Positions 16,395 to 24,878 of a stretch of DNA of 64,000 bases are shown here, piece after piece. A program made the translations under genes and the position numbers. Source of the stretch: Candidatus Pelagibacter ubique HIMB140 (GTDB taxonomy: Bacteria; Pseudomonadota; Alphaproteobacteria; Pelagibacterales; Pelagibacteraceae); assembly GCF_025558165.1 (NCBI RefSeq), contig NZ_LAMZ01000001.1, forward strand, positions 372,001-436,000. Direction: 5' to 3'. Every line of letters begins with the position of its first letter. The stretch's first letter is position 1. The notes beneath the pieces are model-generated. The model did no database searches, was not told the DNA's origin, and worked only from the letters and a program-made list of their open reading frames with translations.

Positions 16395-17989
16395 TAGATA
16401 TTTCCCATAATTCGTTTTCGTATATTCTCATTAGTAAAGGCCGCAGTAACAAGTACTGCTCCAAGGAACACTCTGTAGAATGATCCATCAATTCCAGGAA
16501 TATAAAAGAAAGCTTCTTTTGCAATTCCAAAGATAATTGTACCTAGAATTATTCCACCAATGGTTCCAAAACCTCCAGTTAAAACAACACCACCAATAAC
16601 CGCTGCAGCAATTGCTTCTAATTCTTTTAAATTACCTTTAGCTGTATCTGCTGTGTTAACTTCAAATACCTGACAAGCCGCAAACATAGTTGCGCAGAAT
16701 GCAGTAAACATAAATAATGAAATCTTAACTTTATTCGTTGGAACACCATTAGCTTTTGCAGCATTAAGATTTCCACCAGTTGAATAAATCCAGTTACCTG
16801 CTTGAGTTTTACTTAAAATTAAATAACAAATAAATGCAATCAGCCCCCAAATCATTAAACAAGAATACATTCCTTTGGCAAAAATATTTCCGAAGTTATT
16901 TACGTTCCAATCTACCGTATAATATAGCCAGTTAAACACTGGTTCCATAATATCGCCACCAAAGAAATTAGCTACAGGTCTTGCAGTAACTATTGTGTCG
17001 ATATAAGCTTTTGCTATATCAATATCTGTAACAGCTTTTGCTGCAACTTCAGGAACATTAACACCAGCTTCAATTTTCTTTGTCAAAATTTCAACCATTG
17101 AGTCATTACCAGATTTTTTTGCTCCAGCTAATGATTTTTCTAAAGTTGCAATCATCTTTTCAGCATTCATAGCAGTTTTGTAAGCTGCAACTTTTTCGTT
17201 AATATATGTTAATCGTTCAGTTAATTTTGCAACCGTGCTAGCTGGCACAGTGCTAAGAATTTCTAGTAATTGGTCATTTGGTAAAGATTTAGCAGCATCT
17301 CTTTCCATTTCTCCATGACCTGGTACATTTATGATATTTTTGATATCTGGTAAATCTGTAACAGTTGTTGATCCGGCAGTTTGATCGGGAGCTTTGTTAA
17401 ACGCTCTGTATGATACCTCAGTTAAACCTCTTAAGAAGAAAAGTCCTCCGAGTGTAACGATGAAAGAAGATATTCCACTTTTTACAATTATCCATCCTTG
17501 TATCCAACCAAAAGATAATGTCATACATAATGTAATTAATATTGCTAATAATGGAGATACATCTTGAATTTTAAATAATGTAAATCCTTCAAAATGAAAA
17601 CCACCTTCAAAAGATATGTAAGGAATAACAACAGCAAAACCCCATTTAAGTATCATTGCCATACAACCACCTGCAAAACCGATCATTGAACCAACAGAAA
17701 GATCAAATTCACCTGCAATGATTAACATTCCAGCAGCAAGTGCAACGATCCCTAATTGTGCAATTACTCTAAAATTATTTCTAATTCCTAAAGCGTTAAA
17801 TCCTTCACCAGAAAAAGGGTTAAGAGAAAATTGTCCCTCTGGAATAGAGAAGTATCCCAACATACAAAAAAGTAAAACCATAACTCCAAAAGGTCCAACC
17901 TCTGGACGAGACATAAATGCAGAGTACCATTTTTTTTGACCCTGTCGGTCAGACTCTTGTCTTGGTTTTTTTGTTGCTGATGTATTCAT
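16394..17989 (-). CDS. Sugar ABC transporter permease with a large internal insertion
   Basis: A 531-residue RbsC/FrcC-family permease, much longer than the usual 310-360. The N-terminal half has the family GEFDLSVGSMIGF motif near residue 93, and the C-terminal half has LEAIAAAVIGGVVLTGGFGT, which is standard. Between them, residues about 200-370 replace a short periplasmic-side loop with a hydrophilic, largely helical insert rich in Lys, Ala and Glu, including a likely coiled coil around residues 255-310. The insert ends near a W-rich segment (NWLYYTVDWN). It is co-transcribed with the ATPase (1-nt overlap) and preceded by a terminator-like hairpin after the binding-protein gene. Sugar identity unknown. 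Confidence 0.92.
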   Translation of the reverse strand: MNTSATKKPRQESDRQGQKKWYSAFMSRPEVGPFGVMVLLFCMLGYFSIPEGQFSLNPFSGEGFNALGIRNNFRVIAQLGIVALAAGMLIIAGEFDLSVGSMIGFAGGCMAMILKWGFAVVIPYISFEGGFHFEGFTLFKIQDVSPLLAILITLCMTLSFGWIQGWIIVKSGISSFIVTLGGLFFLRGLTEVSYRAFNKAPDQTAGSTTVTDLPDIKNIINVPGHGEMERDAAKSLPNDQLLEILSTVPASTVAKLTERLTYINEKVAAYKTAMNAEKMIATLEKSLAGAKKSGNDSMVEILTKKIEAGVNVPEVAAKAVTDIDIAKAYIDTIVTARPVANFFGGDIMEPVFNWLYYTVDWNVNNFGNIFAKGMYSCLMIWGLIAFICYLILSKTQAGNWIYSTGGNLNAAKANGVPTNKVKISLFMFTAFCATMFAACQVFEVNTADTAKGNLKELEAIAAAVIGGVVLTGGFGTIGGIILGTIIFGIAKEAFFYIPGIDGSFYRVFLGAVLVTAAFTNENIRKRIMGNI

Positions 17990-18014
17990 TTAATAAAGAC
18001 TTATTAATTTTGTT

Positions 18015-18048
18015 AAAAAAAAAGGGCCGATTGAATAATCGACCCTTT
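18015..18048 (-). terminator. Hairpin/attenuator between binding-protein and permease genes
   Basis: On the minus strand, AAAGGG (18048-18043) and CGATT pair with AATCG and CCCTTT (18026-18021) around a 4-nt loop with one mismatch, followed by a run of U (A tract 18015-18023 on the plus strand). It lies just after the binding-protein stop codon and 26 bp before the permease start, so it should terminate most transcripts and leave the binding protein in excess over the membrane parts. Confidence 0.82.
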
Positions 18049-18061
18049 AAATTATTACAGA

Positions 18062-18967
18062 CTATCTATCAATACCTGCTAAAGCAGCAACTGAAGAAGC
18101 GTTAGACTTGTCAACGAAGCCAGGTCCTGATGGGATGTTAGCTCCTGGTAAAAGTCCAGCACTGTTGTTGTACAAGTGTAATACGATAATTGGCATATAA
18201 CCTTGTAATCTTTGTTGTTGATCGATAGTGAAAGCAACTCTTCCAGATCCGATTAAATCCATAACTGCAGGACTTAAGTCGAAGCAAGAGTGGTGTACTG
18301 TCATACCTAGATCAGCTAAAGCTTTATCAACAGCTTCACACACGTGTGGTCCTACTGAAAGGATCGCATCGATATCGCTGTTAGCTTGTAAAGCAGCAGT
18401 TGCTCTAGTTTGAATAGTTGCAGGGTCAGATGTAGTATCAGTCATTTGCATAGGAACAGCAGAACCGTAACCTTCACATCTGTCTACAAGAGCTGTGTTG
18501 TATGCTTCTTGAATCATACAAAGTGCTTTAGAAGCACCTTCAGCTTTTGCTCTTTCACCAGCTTTTTGTCCAGCAAGTAATTCAGGCTGACCAACGTGCA
18601 TTAAAGCACCTAGGCTAGCAGATGACTCTAAACCAGAGTTCATTGTAATTACTGGAACACCAGCAGCAACAGCAGCTTTAATAGCTGGTCCTAATGCATC
18701 TGGATCTGGTAAAGAAATTACCATACCATCTGGTTGAGTAGCTGCAGCAGCTTGAATTGAGCTTGCCATATCAGCCATATCAGCAGAAGGGTTGTAGATA
18801 TATTCGAAGTCAGCACCGATTGCTCTAGCTGCATCTTCACCACCTTTTTGAACTACAGGCCAAAAAGGATCTTTTCCTTCACCATGAGTAATCATGACAT
18901 ATCTTTCAGCGAACGCAGAAGTTGCAAATAATGCAAGAGCTGCAATCGAAAGTATAAGTTTTTTCAT
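18062..18967 (-). CDS. Periplasmic sugar-binding protein of ABC transporter (type 1 PBP)
   Basis: A 301-residue periplasmic binding protein with signal peptide MKKLILSIAALALFATSAFA. The mature chain follows the RbsB-like Peripla_BP_4 pattern: HGEGKDPFWPVVQKGGEDAA at the start, then PDGMVISLPDPDALGPAIKA and ILSVGPHVCEAVDKAL. It captures a monosaccharide or polyol for the permease and ATPase encoded downstream. The strong AAGGGAG ribosome-binding site eight bases before ATG 18967, together with the hairpin behind the gene, suits very high expression. Codons here are notably less AT-biased than neighbouring genes, also consistent with high expression. The ligand cannot be read from sequence. Confidence 0.92.
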   Translation of the reverse strand: MKKLILSIAALALFATSAFAERYVMITHGEGKDPFWPVVQKGGEDAARAIGADFEYIYNPSADMADMASSIQAAAATQPDGMVISLPDPDALGPAIKAAVAAGVPVITMNSGLESSASLGALMHVGQPELLAGQKAGERAKAEGASKALCMIQEAYNTALVDRCEGYGSAVPMQMTDTTSDPATIQTRATAALQANSDIDAILSVGPHVCEAVDKALADLGMTVHHSCFDLSPAVMDLIGSGRVAFTIDQQQRLQGYMPIIVLHLYNNSAGLLPGANIPSGPGFVDKSNASSVAALAGIDR

Positions 18968-19146
18968 TATTTCTCCCTTTTTTTTATGTTTTTAAATTAA
19001 TTTAAAAAATGAAATATACCCAGTTTGAGTAAAGATCATAACAAAAAAATATAAATACAACTTTTAATTGAAATTTTTTTTTTAAATTTTTTTCGCTTCT
19101 TTGCTTGTCTTTAAATTTTAGAATTTTTCTAAATTTAAATTTAAAA

Positions 19147-20049
19147 CTAATATGTCGCGCTTCTTCCTAATCTTGCAGCACCTCTTACGCCACTAGCATC
19201 ACCATATCTTGGTTTTAAAAAAACACCTTCGTATTCTCTACCAGTAACAAATTTTCTGACTAAAGAATCTATTTCATGTAAAAAATCAATTTCATTTGAA
19301 ACTCCTCCTCCAAATATAAAAGCATCAGGATCTAAAATATTTATTATACTTGAAAGTGACATTGCTAAATTTAATTTAAAATCGTCTATAAACTTTTCAG
19401 CGTCTAAATCATGTTGTCTGTTTAATTCAAAAATTTCATTTGTTTTTAAATTTTTTCCATAAAGTTTTTTAAATCGTTTGGCTAAACCTAGTCCAGATAA
19501 GAAACTCTCAATCTCTGCTTCTCTAGGATTGCTTGAATCAAAATTTTCTTTTTTTGCAGCAAAATAGGGAATTTGATTATGACCCCACTCTCCTGCAACA
19601 CCATTAGGACCACTCACAATTTTTTTATCAATTACCAAACCACCTCCAACTCCAGATCCTAAAATAATTCCATAAACAATTTTATAATGTTTCCCTGCTC
19701 CATCTATAGCCTCTGACAATGCAAAACAATTTGCATCATTTTCACAAAATACCTCTTTACCCAATGTTTTACGCAAATCATTTTGAAAAGGTTTTTTTTC
19801 CAACCAACTGATATTGGGAACGTTTTTAACTAACCCTGTTTGAGGAGAGTGAACTCCTGGATGACAAACTCCAATTGGAAGCTCTTGATTAAACTCTTCT
19901 TCTAATTTTTTGTGAATATCTCTTATTGCAGTAATAATTTGGGTATAATTCTTTGGACATGATATTCTAGATCTATGTTTTTCTTGACCATCTTCTTCAA
20001 GTACAACACTCTCTATCTTTGTTGCACCAACGTCTATACCTACTTGCAT
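19147..20049 (-). CDS. ROK-family sugar kinase lacking the usual zinc-binding cysteine motif
   Basis: A 300-residue ROK-family protein, probably a fructokinase/glucokinase-type enzyme phosphorylating a hexose with ATP. Nucleotide and sugar motifs are intact: GIDVGATKIE at the N-terminus, CENDANCFALSE with the catalytic Asp near residue 106, GSGVGGGLVIDKKI, and GEWGHNQIP. In most ROK kinases this is followed by CxCGxxGCxE, which binds zinc; here the corresponding stretch reads SSNPREAEIESFLSGLG with no cysteine. So metal binding is lost or replaced. It lies 5 bp downstream of an SDR and the Tct genes in one minus-strand set. Confidence 0.87.
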   Translation of the reverse strand: MQVGIDVGATKIESVVLEEDGQEKHRSRISCPKNYTQIITAIRDIHKKLEEEFNQELPIGVCHPGVHSPQTGLVKNVPNISWLEKKPFQNDLRKTLGKEVFCENDANCFALSEAIDGAGKHYKIVYGIILGSGVGGGLVIDKKIVSGPNGVAGEWGHNQIPYFAAKKENFDSSNPREAEIESFLSGLGLAKRFKKLYGKNLKTNEIFELNRQHDLDAEKFIDDFKLNLAMSLSSIINILDPDAFIFGGGVSNEIDFLHEIDSLVRKFVTGREYEGVFLKPRYGDASGVRGAARLGRSATY

Positions 20050-20054
20050 ATTGA

Positions 20055-20804
20055 TTAGTAAGTTGCTCTACCACCGCTTAGATCAAATACCGCAGCTGTT
20101 GAAAAAGAATTTTCTTCACTTGATAACCAAGCAACTAAGGAAGCCAATTCCTCTACTTTAGCAAATTTATTTCTTGGTATTTTAGAAAGCATATAATTTA
20201 TATGCTCCTCGGTCATTTGATCAAAAATTCTAGTTTTTGCTGCAGCTGGAGTAACACAGTTTACTGCAATATTTTTTTGTGCAAGTTCTTTACCTAAAGA
20301 TTTGGTTAATCCTATCACTCCTGCTTTTGAAGTACTGTAAGCACTTGCATTTGGATTTCCTTCTTTACCTGCAATAGAGGCAATATTTACAATTCTTCCA
20401 TAATCATTCTTAGCCATAAATGGAACAACTGCTTTGCAACAATAAAAGACTGCATTTAAGTTAAGATTAATTACTTTATTCCACTCTTCTATTGGATATT
20501 CTGCAACGGTAGTATTCATTCCTGCTACACCTGCATTGTTTATAAAGATGTCAATCTTACCATGTGATTTTTCAACTTCAGATAATTTTGAATTAATTGT
20601 TTCATAGTTGCTCACATCAACTATTTGATAAGTTAAATTTTCAGAATTTACTTTTTCTAATGCTTTTTTAGCTTCTCCTTCATCTATATCCCAAATTACT
20701 ACTTTAGCACCAGACTCGATAAATCTTTCAGTGATAGCTAAACCAAAACCTTGAGCTCCACCTGTTACAATTGCTACTCTGTTATTTAAATCAAATTTAA
20801 TCAT
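20055..20804 (-). CDS. SDR family oxidoreductase (FabG-like, probable sugar or hydroxyacid dehydrogenase)
   Basis: A 249-residue SDR. TGGAQGFG (residues 14-21) is the cofactor motif, DV at 63-64 contacts adenine, NNAGVAG follows, and IASIAGKEG plus AYSTSKAG give the Ser-Tyr-Lys catalytic set. The C-terminus FDLSGGRATY is a recognisable ending shared by SDRs found near sugar (rhamnose/fucose-type) utilisation genes, so a sugar or sugar-acid substrate is more likely than fatty-acid synthesis. It starts 2 bp after the TctA stop and ends 5 bp before the ROK kinase, indicating one operon. Direction of the reaction is unknown. Confidence 0.82.
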   Translation of the reverse strand: MIKFDLNNRVAIVTGGAQGFGLAITERFIESGAKVVIWDIDEGEAKKALEKVNSENLTYQIVDVSNYETINSKLSEVEKSHGKIDIFINNAGVAGMNTTVAEYPIEEWNKVINLNLNAVFYCCKAVVPFMAKNDYGRIVNIASIAGKEGNPNASAYSTSKAGVIGLTKSLGKELAQKNIAVNCVTPAAAKTRIFDQMTEEHINYMLSKIPRNKFAKVEELASLVAWLSSEENSFSTAAVFDLSGGRATY

Positions 20805-20806
20805 CT

Positions 20807-22279
20807 TTATTTTTTAATTTTTTTTGCTCTTATTAAAGGAAAAGCTAGAGCAATTAAAGATAAAATAAAGAATGTTAAAGCTATTGGTCTTGTGAAAAAC
20901 ATAAACCAATTTCCATCAAATATAACTAGAGATTGTCTTAGGGTGCCTTCAACTAACTCACCTAAAATTAACCCAATGATGACAGGGACAACTGAGAAAC
21001 CGTATCTTCTCATAAAGAAACCAAGCACACCAAAAAATAACATTATCCAAACATCAATTATAGATTGATTTAATGAATAGGTTCCGCAAACTGAAACCGC
21101 AAAGATCATTGGCCATAATATTTTATTAGGCACCAACGTTATTCTTGCAAAAATTTTTGCACCAAAAAAACCAAATATAAAGAATAAAACATTAGCAATA
21201 AGCATTGCACCAAAAATTCCATATAAAAAATCAGGTTGTTCTCTAAATAAATCAGGTCCAGGTCTAACCCCATGTATAATTAAACCAGTTAAAATAACAG
21301 CTGTTGTTGCACTACCAGGAATTCCTAGTGCAAGAGTTGGAACCATCGCCCCACCAGTTGCTGCATTGTTTGCAGCTTCAGCACCAGCAATACCTTCAAT
21401 AGAACCTTTACCAAATTCCTCAGGTTTTTTTGAAAATCTTTTTGCTTCTGAATATCCAATTAATGAAGCAACTGTTCCACCTTCTGCAGGCAATACTCCA
21501 ATGAAAGAACCAATACCACTTGATCTTAAAATTGTTTTCCAAGTTTTTTTATAATCATCTTTGCTTGGAAGTTTAATTGCTTTTAAAGCTATTCTGTTGA
21601 ATACCTGATTAATTAAAGTTGATTGGGTTAACATCTCACTCATTGCAAATAAACCAACCACTACTGGGATAAAGCCAATCCCTTCTGTTAATTCATTAAT
21701 TCCAAAAGTAAATCGATCAATTGACGTCATAAAATCTTTACCAACTGTTGAAATCAAAATTCCAAATGCACCTGCAATCAAATTCTTTATAGGACTTCCT
21801 TCTCCAATTGATGCAAGCATCGTTAAACCGAAAATAGCTAATGCAAAATATTCTGGTTGACCAAATTCATATGCAAGCTGAGCCAATATAGGTGCAAAAA
21901 AGACAAGTATTACAACACTAAAAATACCTCCAACTGTACTTGAAACAGTAGCCATCCCTAGAGCTCTTCCTGCCTCTCCTTTTTGTGCCAAAGGATAACC
22001 ATCTAAACAAGTTGCTGCAGCAGCTGGTGTTCCTGGTGTATTAATTAGAACTGCAGTTATCGCGCCACCATAAGTACCTGCACAATAAATAGAAGTTAAC
22101 AATACAATTGCTGACAATGGATCAAGTGTCATTGTAAATGGTAAAATTAATGCACCACCAGTTGTTGGACCTAAACCAGGTAACACTCCTAAAATTAATC
22201 CAAACAATGTTCCAAAAAATAAAACCAATAATAGCTTTGAGCTAAATAAAGGAGCCATCATTAATAATAAATTATCCAT
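20807..22279 (-). CDS. tctA: Tripartite tricarboxylate transporter large membrane subunit
   Basis: A 490-residue integral membrane protein with about 11-12 helices and the TctA signatures: GVLPGLGPTTGGALILPF near residue 28, LINTPGTPAAAATCLDGYPL near residue 78, and the repeat-related PAEGGTVASLIGYSEAKR and ALGIPGSATTAVILTGLI in the second half. With TctB and the periplasmic TctC it forms a secondary, ion-driven carboxylate importer. It begins one base after the tctB stop. Substrate class is di/tricarboxylates or sugar acids; the neighbouring sugar genes and the PdxA-family gene favour an organic or sugar acid. Confidence 0.95.
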   Translation of the reverse strand: MDNLLLMMAPLFSSKLLLVLFFGTLFGLILGVLPGLGPTTGGALILPFTMTLDPLSAIVLLTSIYCAGTYGGAITAVLINTPGTPAAAATCLDGYPLAQKGEAGRALGMATVSSTVGGIFSVVILVFFAPILAQLAYEFGQPEYFALAIFGLTMLASIGEGSPIKNLIAGAFGILISTVGKDFMTSIDRFTFGINELTEGIGFIPVVVGLFAMSEMLTQSTLINQVFNRIALKAIKLPSKDDYKKTWKTILRSSGIGSFIGVLPAEGGTVASLIGYSEAKRFSKKPEEFGKGSIEGIAGAEAANNAATGGAMVPTLALGIPGSATTAVILTGLIIHGVRPGPDLFREQPDFLYGIFGAMLIANVLFFIFGFFGAKIFARITLVPNKILWPMIFAVSVCGTYSLNQSIIDVWIMLFFGVLGFFMRRYGFSVVPVIIGLILGELVEGTLRQSLVIFDGNWFMFFTRPIALTFFILSLIALAFPLIRAKKIKK

Positions 22280-22786
22280 CTAGCTGTAATAAATGTTAGT
22301 TATAATTCCAGGTGGAAATCTTAAACCTAAAATTGTTTCAAAAAAAATAAAGACAATCACAGGAAAAATTATTCCAACAAGTAATAAATAAAATATTCTT
22401 TTCTCTCCCCAACAATACGATACAAAAATAGATAAAACTGAAATTGCCAAGAAGAAATCTAAAGTCTTAGAAATGATTAAAAAAATCACAAAACTTGAAA
22501 GTGTTAAAAAGAATGACTTTGGTAATTTTGTTTGAACCTTCCAAGGATTTTTTGTTGCTAAATAATAAATCAATAAAGTCATTACTATTATTAAAACCAA
22601 AAGTGCTTTTGGAAAAGTTGCAGGCTGTATTCCTCTATTCAATATAGGAGGAACAATATCAAAAGTAAAAGTAGTGATTAATAATGCTACAGAAATAAAA
22701 ATAATTACAAAAGAGACTTTAAATTCATCTCTAAAAAAAAAGGGCAAACTTTTGTTTGCCCTTTTTTGTTTTTGTACATTCTTCAT
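22280..22786 (-). CDS. tctB: Tripartite tricarboxylate transporter small membrane subunit
   Basis: A 168-residue protein with four hydrophobic helices (about residues 26-42, 56-76, 88-120 and 128-158), typical of the poorly conserved TctB family. Start choice is difficult: ATG 22786 (in-frame TTG at 22792) places codons about 7-18 inside a strong terminator-like hairpin (22733-22767). There is no in-frame ATG between that hairpin and the first helix. Either the N-terminus really is read through the hairpin, coupling translation to antitermination, or an alternative start codon after it is used. Gene order tctC-tctB-tctA is normal. Confidence 0.85.
   Translation of the reverse strand: MKNVQKQKRANKSLPFFFRDEFKVSFVIIFISVALLITTFTFDIVPPILNRGIQPATFPKALLVLIIVMTLLIYYLATKNPWKVQTKLPKSFFLTLSSFVIFLIISKTLDFFLAISVLSIFVSYCWGEKRIFYLLLVGIIFPVIVFIFFETILGLRFPPGIITNIYYS
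22733..22767 (-). terminator. Intrinsic terminator/attenuator overlapping the 5' end of tctB
   Basis: A perfect 14-bp stem, GTTTGCCCTTTTTT (22754-22767) against AAAAAAGGGCAAAC (22736-22749), with a TTTT loop, followed on the minus strand by an unbroken U run (plus-strand A tract 22733-22741). It lies 40-70 bases after the tctC stop and within the annotated start of tctB. Expected effect: most tctC transcripts end here, giving excess binding protein. Confidence 0.88.
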
Positions 22787-22809
22787 TTGCAAATGTACTT
22801 TTAATTAGA

Positions 22810-23784
22810 TTAGTTAATGTAACCTAAAGCTTTTAGCTGAGCAGTCATTTCAGCAAGCATTTCTTCCATTTGCTTACCCCACTCGTCAGCACCAACTACA
22901 CTAGTGTCATCAAGACCAATTTCAGTTAAGAAATTTTTGTAATAGTTGTGGCTCATAGCTTTCATCATTCCAGCTTCTAATTGTTTAACTCTTTCTGCTG
23001 GAGCACCTTTTTTAGTTACGAAACCTCTAACAGTAGATAAAGAAACAGGAATTCCTAATTCTTTAGCTGTTGGAGAGTCACCAATTTTAGCCATTCTATT
23101 ATTTGCTAAAACAACTGATACACAAAGTTTACCTTCGTTGATTTCAGTTAATGCTTCACCTAAGTTTAAAACACCTACATCGATATCACCTTTGATAAGG
23201 TTAGTTTTAATTGGCGCTACACCTTTGTAAGCAACAATAGTTGGATCTGTTAATCCACCCTTTTTAGTAAATGCAATTGCACTAACATCATCAATACCAC
23301 CAGTGTGTGTTGTTCCATATTTTAGTGATTTTGATTTTTGCGCGCTAATGAATTTTTTAGCATCTTTAATTTCATTGTTACAGTTAACAACAAATAATTG
23401 AGGATCATCTGTACCTCTTGCTAAAGGCTGCATATCACTTAATTTTACTTTAGTTTTTCCTAAAGCCATTGATACTGCGTGACCAGTAGTCCAAGTTAGA
23501 GTGTGATTACCATCTGCAGGTAAAGACATCATGTAATCCATAGATGCTGCTCCACCACCACCTTTTTTGTTAACTAACTGCATATCTTGTTTAAGAACTC
23601 TTCTTGCTCTTAATAACATCATTCTAGTAGTAACGTCAGTTCCACCACCAAAACCAGCGTGAGTAATTGCTTGGATTGGGTGTCCATCAGCTTTTGCTGA
23701 AGTGATCATTAATGGAAGAGCTACAACAAAAAATTCAGTTGCTAAAAAAGCAGCTGCTAAAAATAGTTTAAAGCTTTTTTTCAT
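22810..23784 (-). CDS. tctC: Tripartite tricarboxylate transporter periplasmic binding protein
   Basis: A 324-residue extracytoplasmic solute receptor of the TctC/BugT family. It has a signal sequence of about 32 residues ending near SAKADG, with ITHAGFGGGTDVTTRMM just after it as the family ligand-binding N-terminus, and later KKGGGGAASMDYMMSLPADG and LKYGTTHTGGIDDVSAI. A GAGGGA ribosome-binding site eight bases before ATG 23784 fits strong expression. It delivers a carboxylate to TctA/TctB. Bug proteins bind very diverse organic acids, so the ligand is open. The promoter lies in the TA-rich 89-bp gap shared with the divergent PdxA-family gene. Confidence 0.93.
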   Translation of the reverse strand: MKKSFKLFLAAAFLATEFFVVALPLMITSAKADGHPIQAITHAGFGGGTDVTTRMMLLRARRVLKQDMQLVNKKGGGGAASMDYMMSLPADGNHTLTWTTGHAVSMALGKTKVKLSDMQPLARGTDDPQLFVVNCNNEIKDAKKFISAQKSKSLKYGTTHTGGIDDVSAIAFTKKGGLTDPTIVAYKGVAPIKTNLIKGDIDVGVLNLGEALTEINEGKLCVSVVLANNRMAKIGDSPTAKELGIPVSLSTVRGFVTKKGAPAERVKQLEAGMMKAMSHNYYKNFLTEIGLDDTSVVGADEWGKQMEEMLAEMTAQLKALGYIN

Positions 23785-23873
23785 TATTTCCCTCTTTAGT
23801 TTATTTAGTTTTTATATATATAACTTATATATAAATATATAATCATATTCTGATACAAAACGTAAAGTAAAAA

Positions 23874-24875
23874 ATGACTCAAACAAAAGCTAACATAGCT
23901 CTACTACTTGGTGATCCTGCAGGAATAGGACCTGAACTTATTTCAAAATTATTGAGTGAAGAAATAACTAATAAAGCAAATATTGTTGTTATTGGCGAAA
24001 AACAAATTCTCGAGAGTGGAAATAATGTAACTGGCAATTCTCACCAACTTGAAGTCGTAGAAAGCTTTGATCAAATTGATTTTAATAAATCAAACAGATT
24101 TTTATTAGACATTTCAAAAGGAAAAAACCATAAATATAAAATAGCTGAACCTTCAAAAGAATCGGGTGAAAGTGTTTTAGAGGCTTTAGATTTAGCACTA
24201 AATCTTGCTAAAGAAAAAAAAATTGATGCAATCAATTTTGCTCCAATGAATAAAACAAGTTTGAAACTTGGAGGAAATACCCATTCAGATGAATTACAAT
24301 TAATGGCTGAAAAATTAGATGTAAAAAGTTTTTGTTGTGAGTTTAATGTTATAGATAATTTTTGGACTGCAAGAGTAACCTCTCACATTCCAATCAAAGA
24401 AGTGGCTCAACACATAACAAAAGAAAATATCTTAAAGCCTATTAAATTAATTAATGAAGTTATGGAATTGAATGGTGTAAAAAATCCTAGAATAGCAGTT
24501 CAAGCACTTAACCCACATGCAGAATTCGGCACTGAAGAAAAAGATGAAATTATACCAGCAATAGAAGAGGCAAAAAAACTTGGATTTAATACAGATGGTC
24601 CGTTACCGTGCGATACATCTTTTGTGGTTGCTTATAAAAATAAAAATCATGATTGTATGGTTGGAATGTATCATGATGCACTTCAGTCTGGACTTAAAGC
24701 ATTTGGTTTTGACAGAGGGGTTACAGTTCAAGGTGGGTTAACAGTTCCTGTAACAACTACTGCACATGGATCAGCTTTTGCAATTGCTGGAAAAAATGAA
24801 GCTAATTTAGCTCCAATTTTAAATTCATTTAAAATTGCATTATCAATGGCTGAAAATAAAAAGAAGTTAAGCTAA
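23874..24875 (+). CDS. PdxA-family 4-phosphate dehydrogenase (PdxA/PdxA2-like)
   Basis: A 333-residue dehydrogenase of the PdxA family, which oxidises and decarboxylates hydroxy acid phosphates. The N-terminus LLLGDPAGIGPEL is the family start, NTHSDELQ near residue 140 replaces the usual GHTE metal-binding His segment, and MYHDALQSGLKAFGFDRGV near residue 267 has the second His-Asp. True vitamin-B6 PdxA proteins usually read YHDQG and GLPFIRTSVDHGTA; this one reads YHDAL and GLTVPVTTTAHGSA, closer to the PdxA2/DenD-type proteins that process four-carbon acid-sugar phosphates. Divergent from tctC with 89 bp between, so a Tct-imported acid may feed it. Substrate inferred. Confidence 0.82.
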   Translation: MTQTKANIALLLGDPAGIGPELISKLLSEEITNKANIVVIGEKQILESGNNVTGNSHQLEVVESFDQIDFNKSNRFLLDISKGKNHKYKIAEPSKESGESVLEALDLALNLAKEKKIDAINFAPMNKTSLKLGGNTHSDELQLMAEKLDVKSFCCEFNVIDNFWTARVTSHIPIKEVAQHITKENILKPIKLINEVMELNGVKNPRIAVQALNPHAEFGTEEKDEIIPAIEEAKKLGFNTDGPLPCDTSFVVAYKNKNHDCMVGMYHDALQSGLKAFGFDRGVTVQGGLTVPVTTTAHGSAFAIAGKNEANLAPILNSFKIALSMAENKKKLS

Positions 24876-24878
24876 GCC

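Noticed and set aside
19117..19133. TTTAGAA/TTCTAAA hairpin downstream of the ROK kinase as a terminator
   Set aside because: Only a 7-bp AT-only stem and no U tract on the minus strand; too weak to call.
23874..24875. Vitamin B6 gene pdxA
   Set aside because: Active-site and C-terminal motifs differ from true PdxA, and no other pdx gene is nearby; PdxA2/DenD-like function is more plausible.
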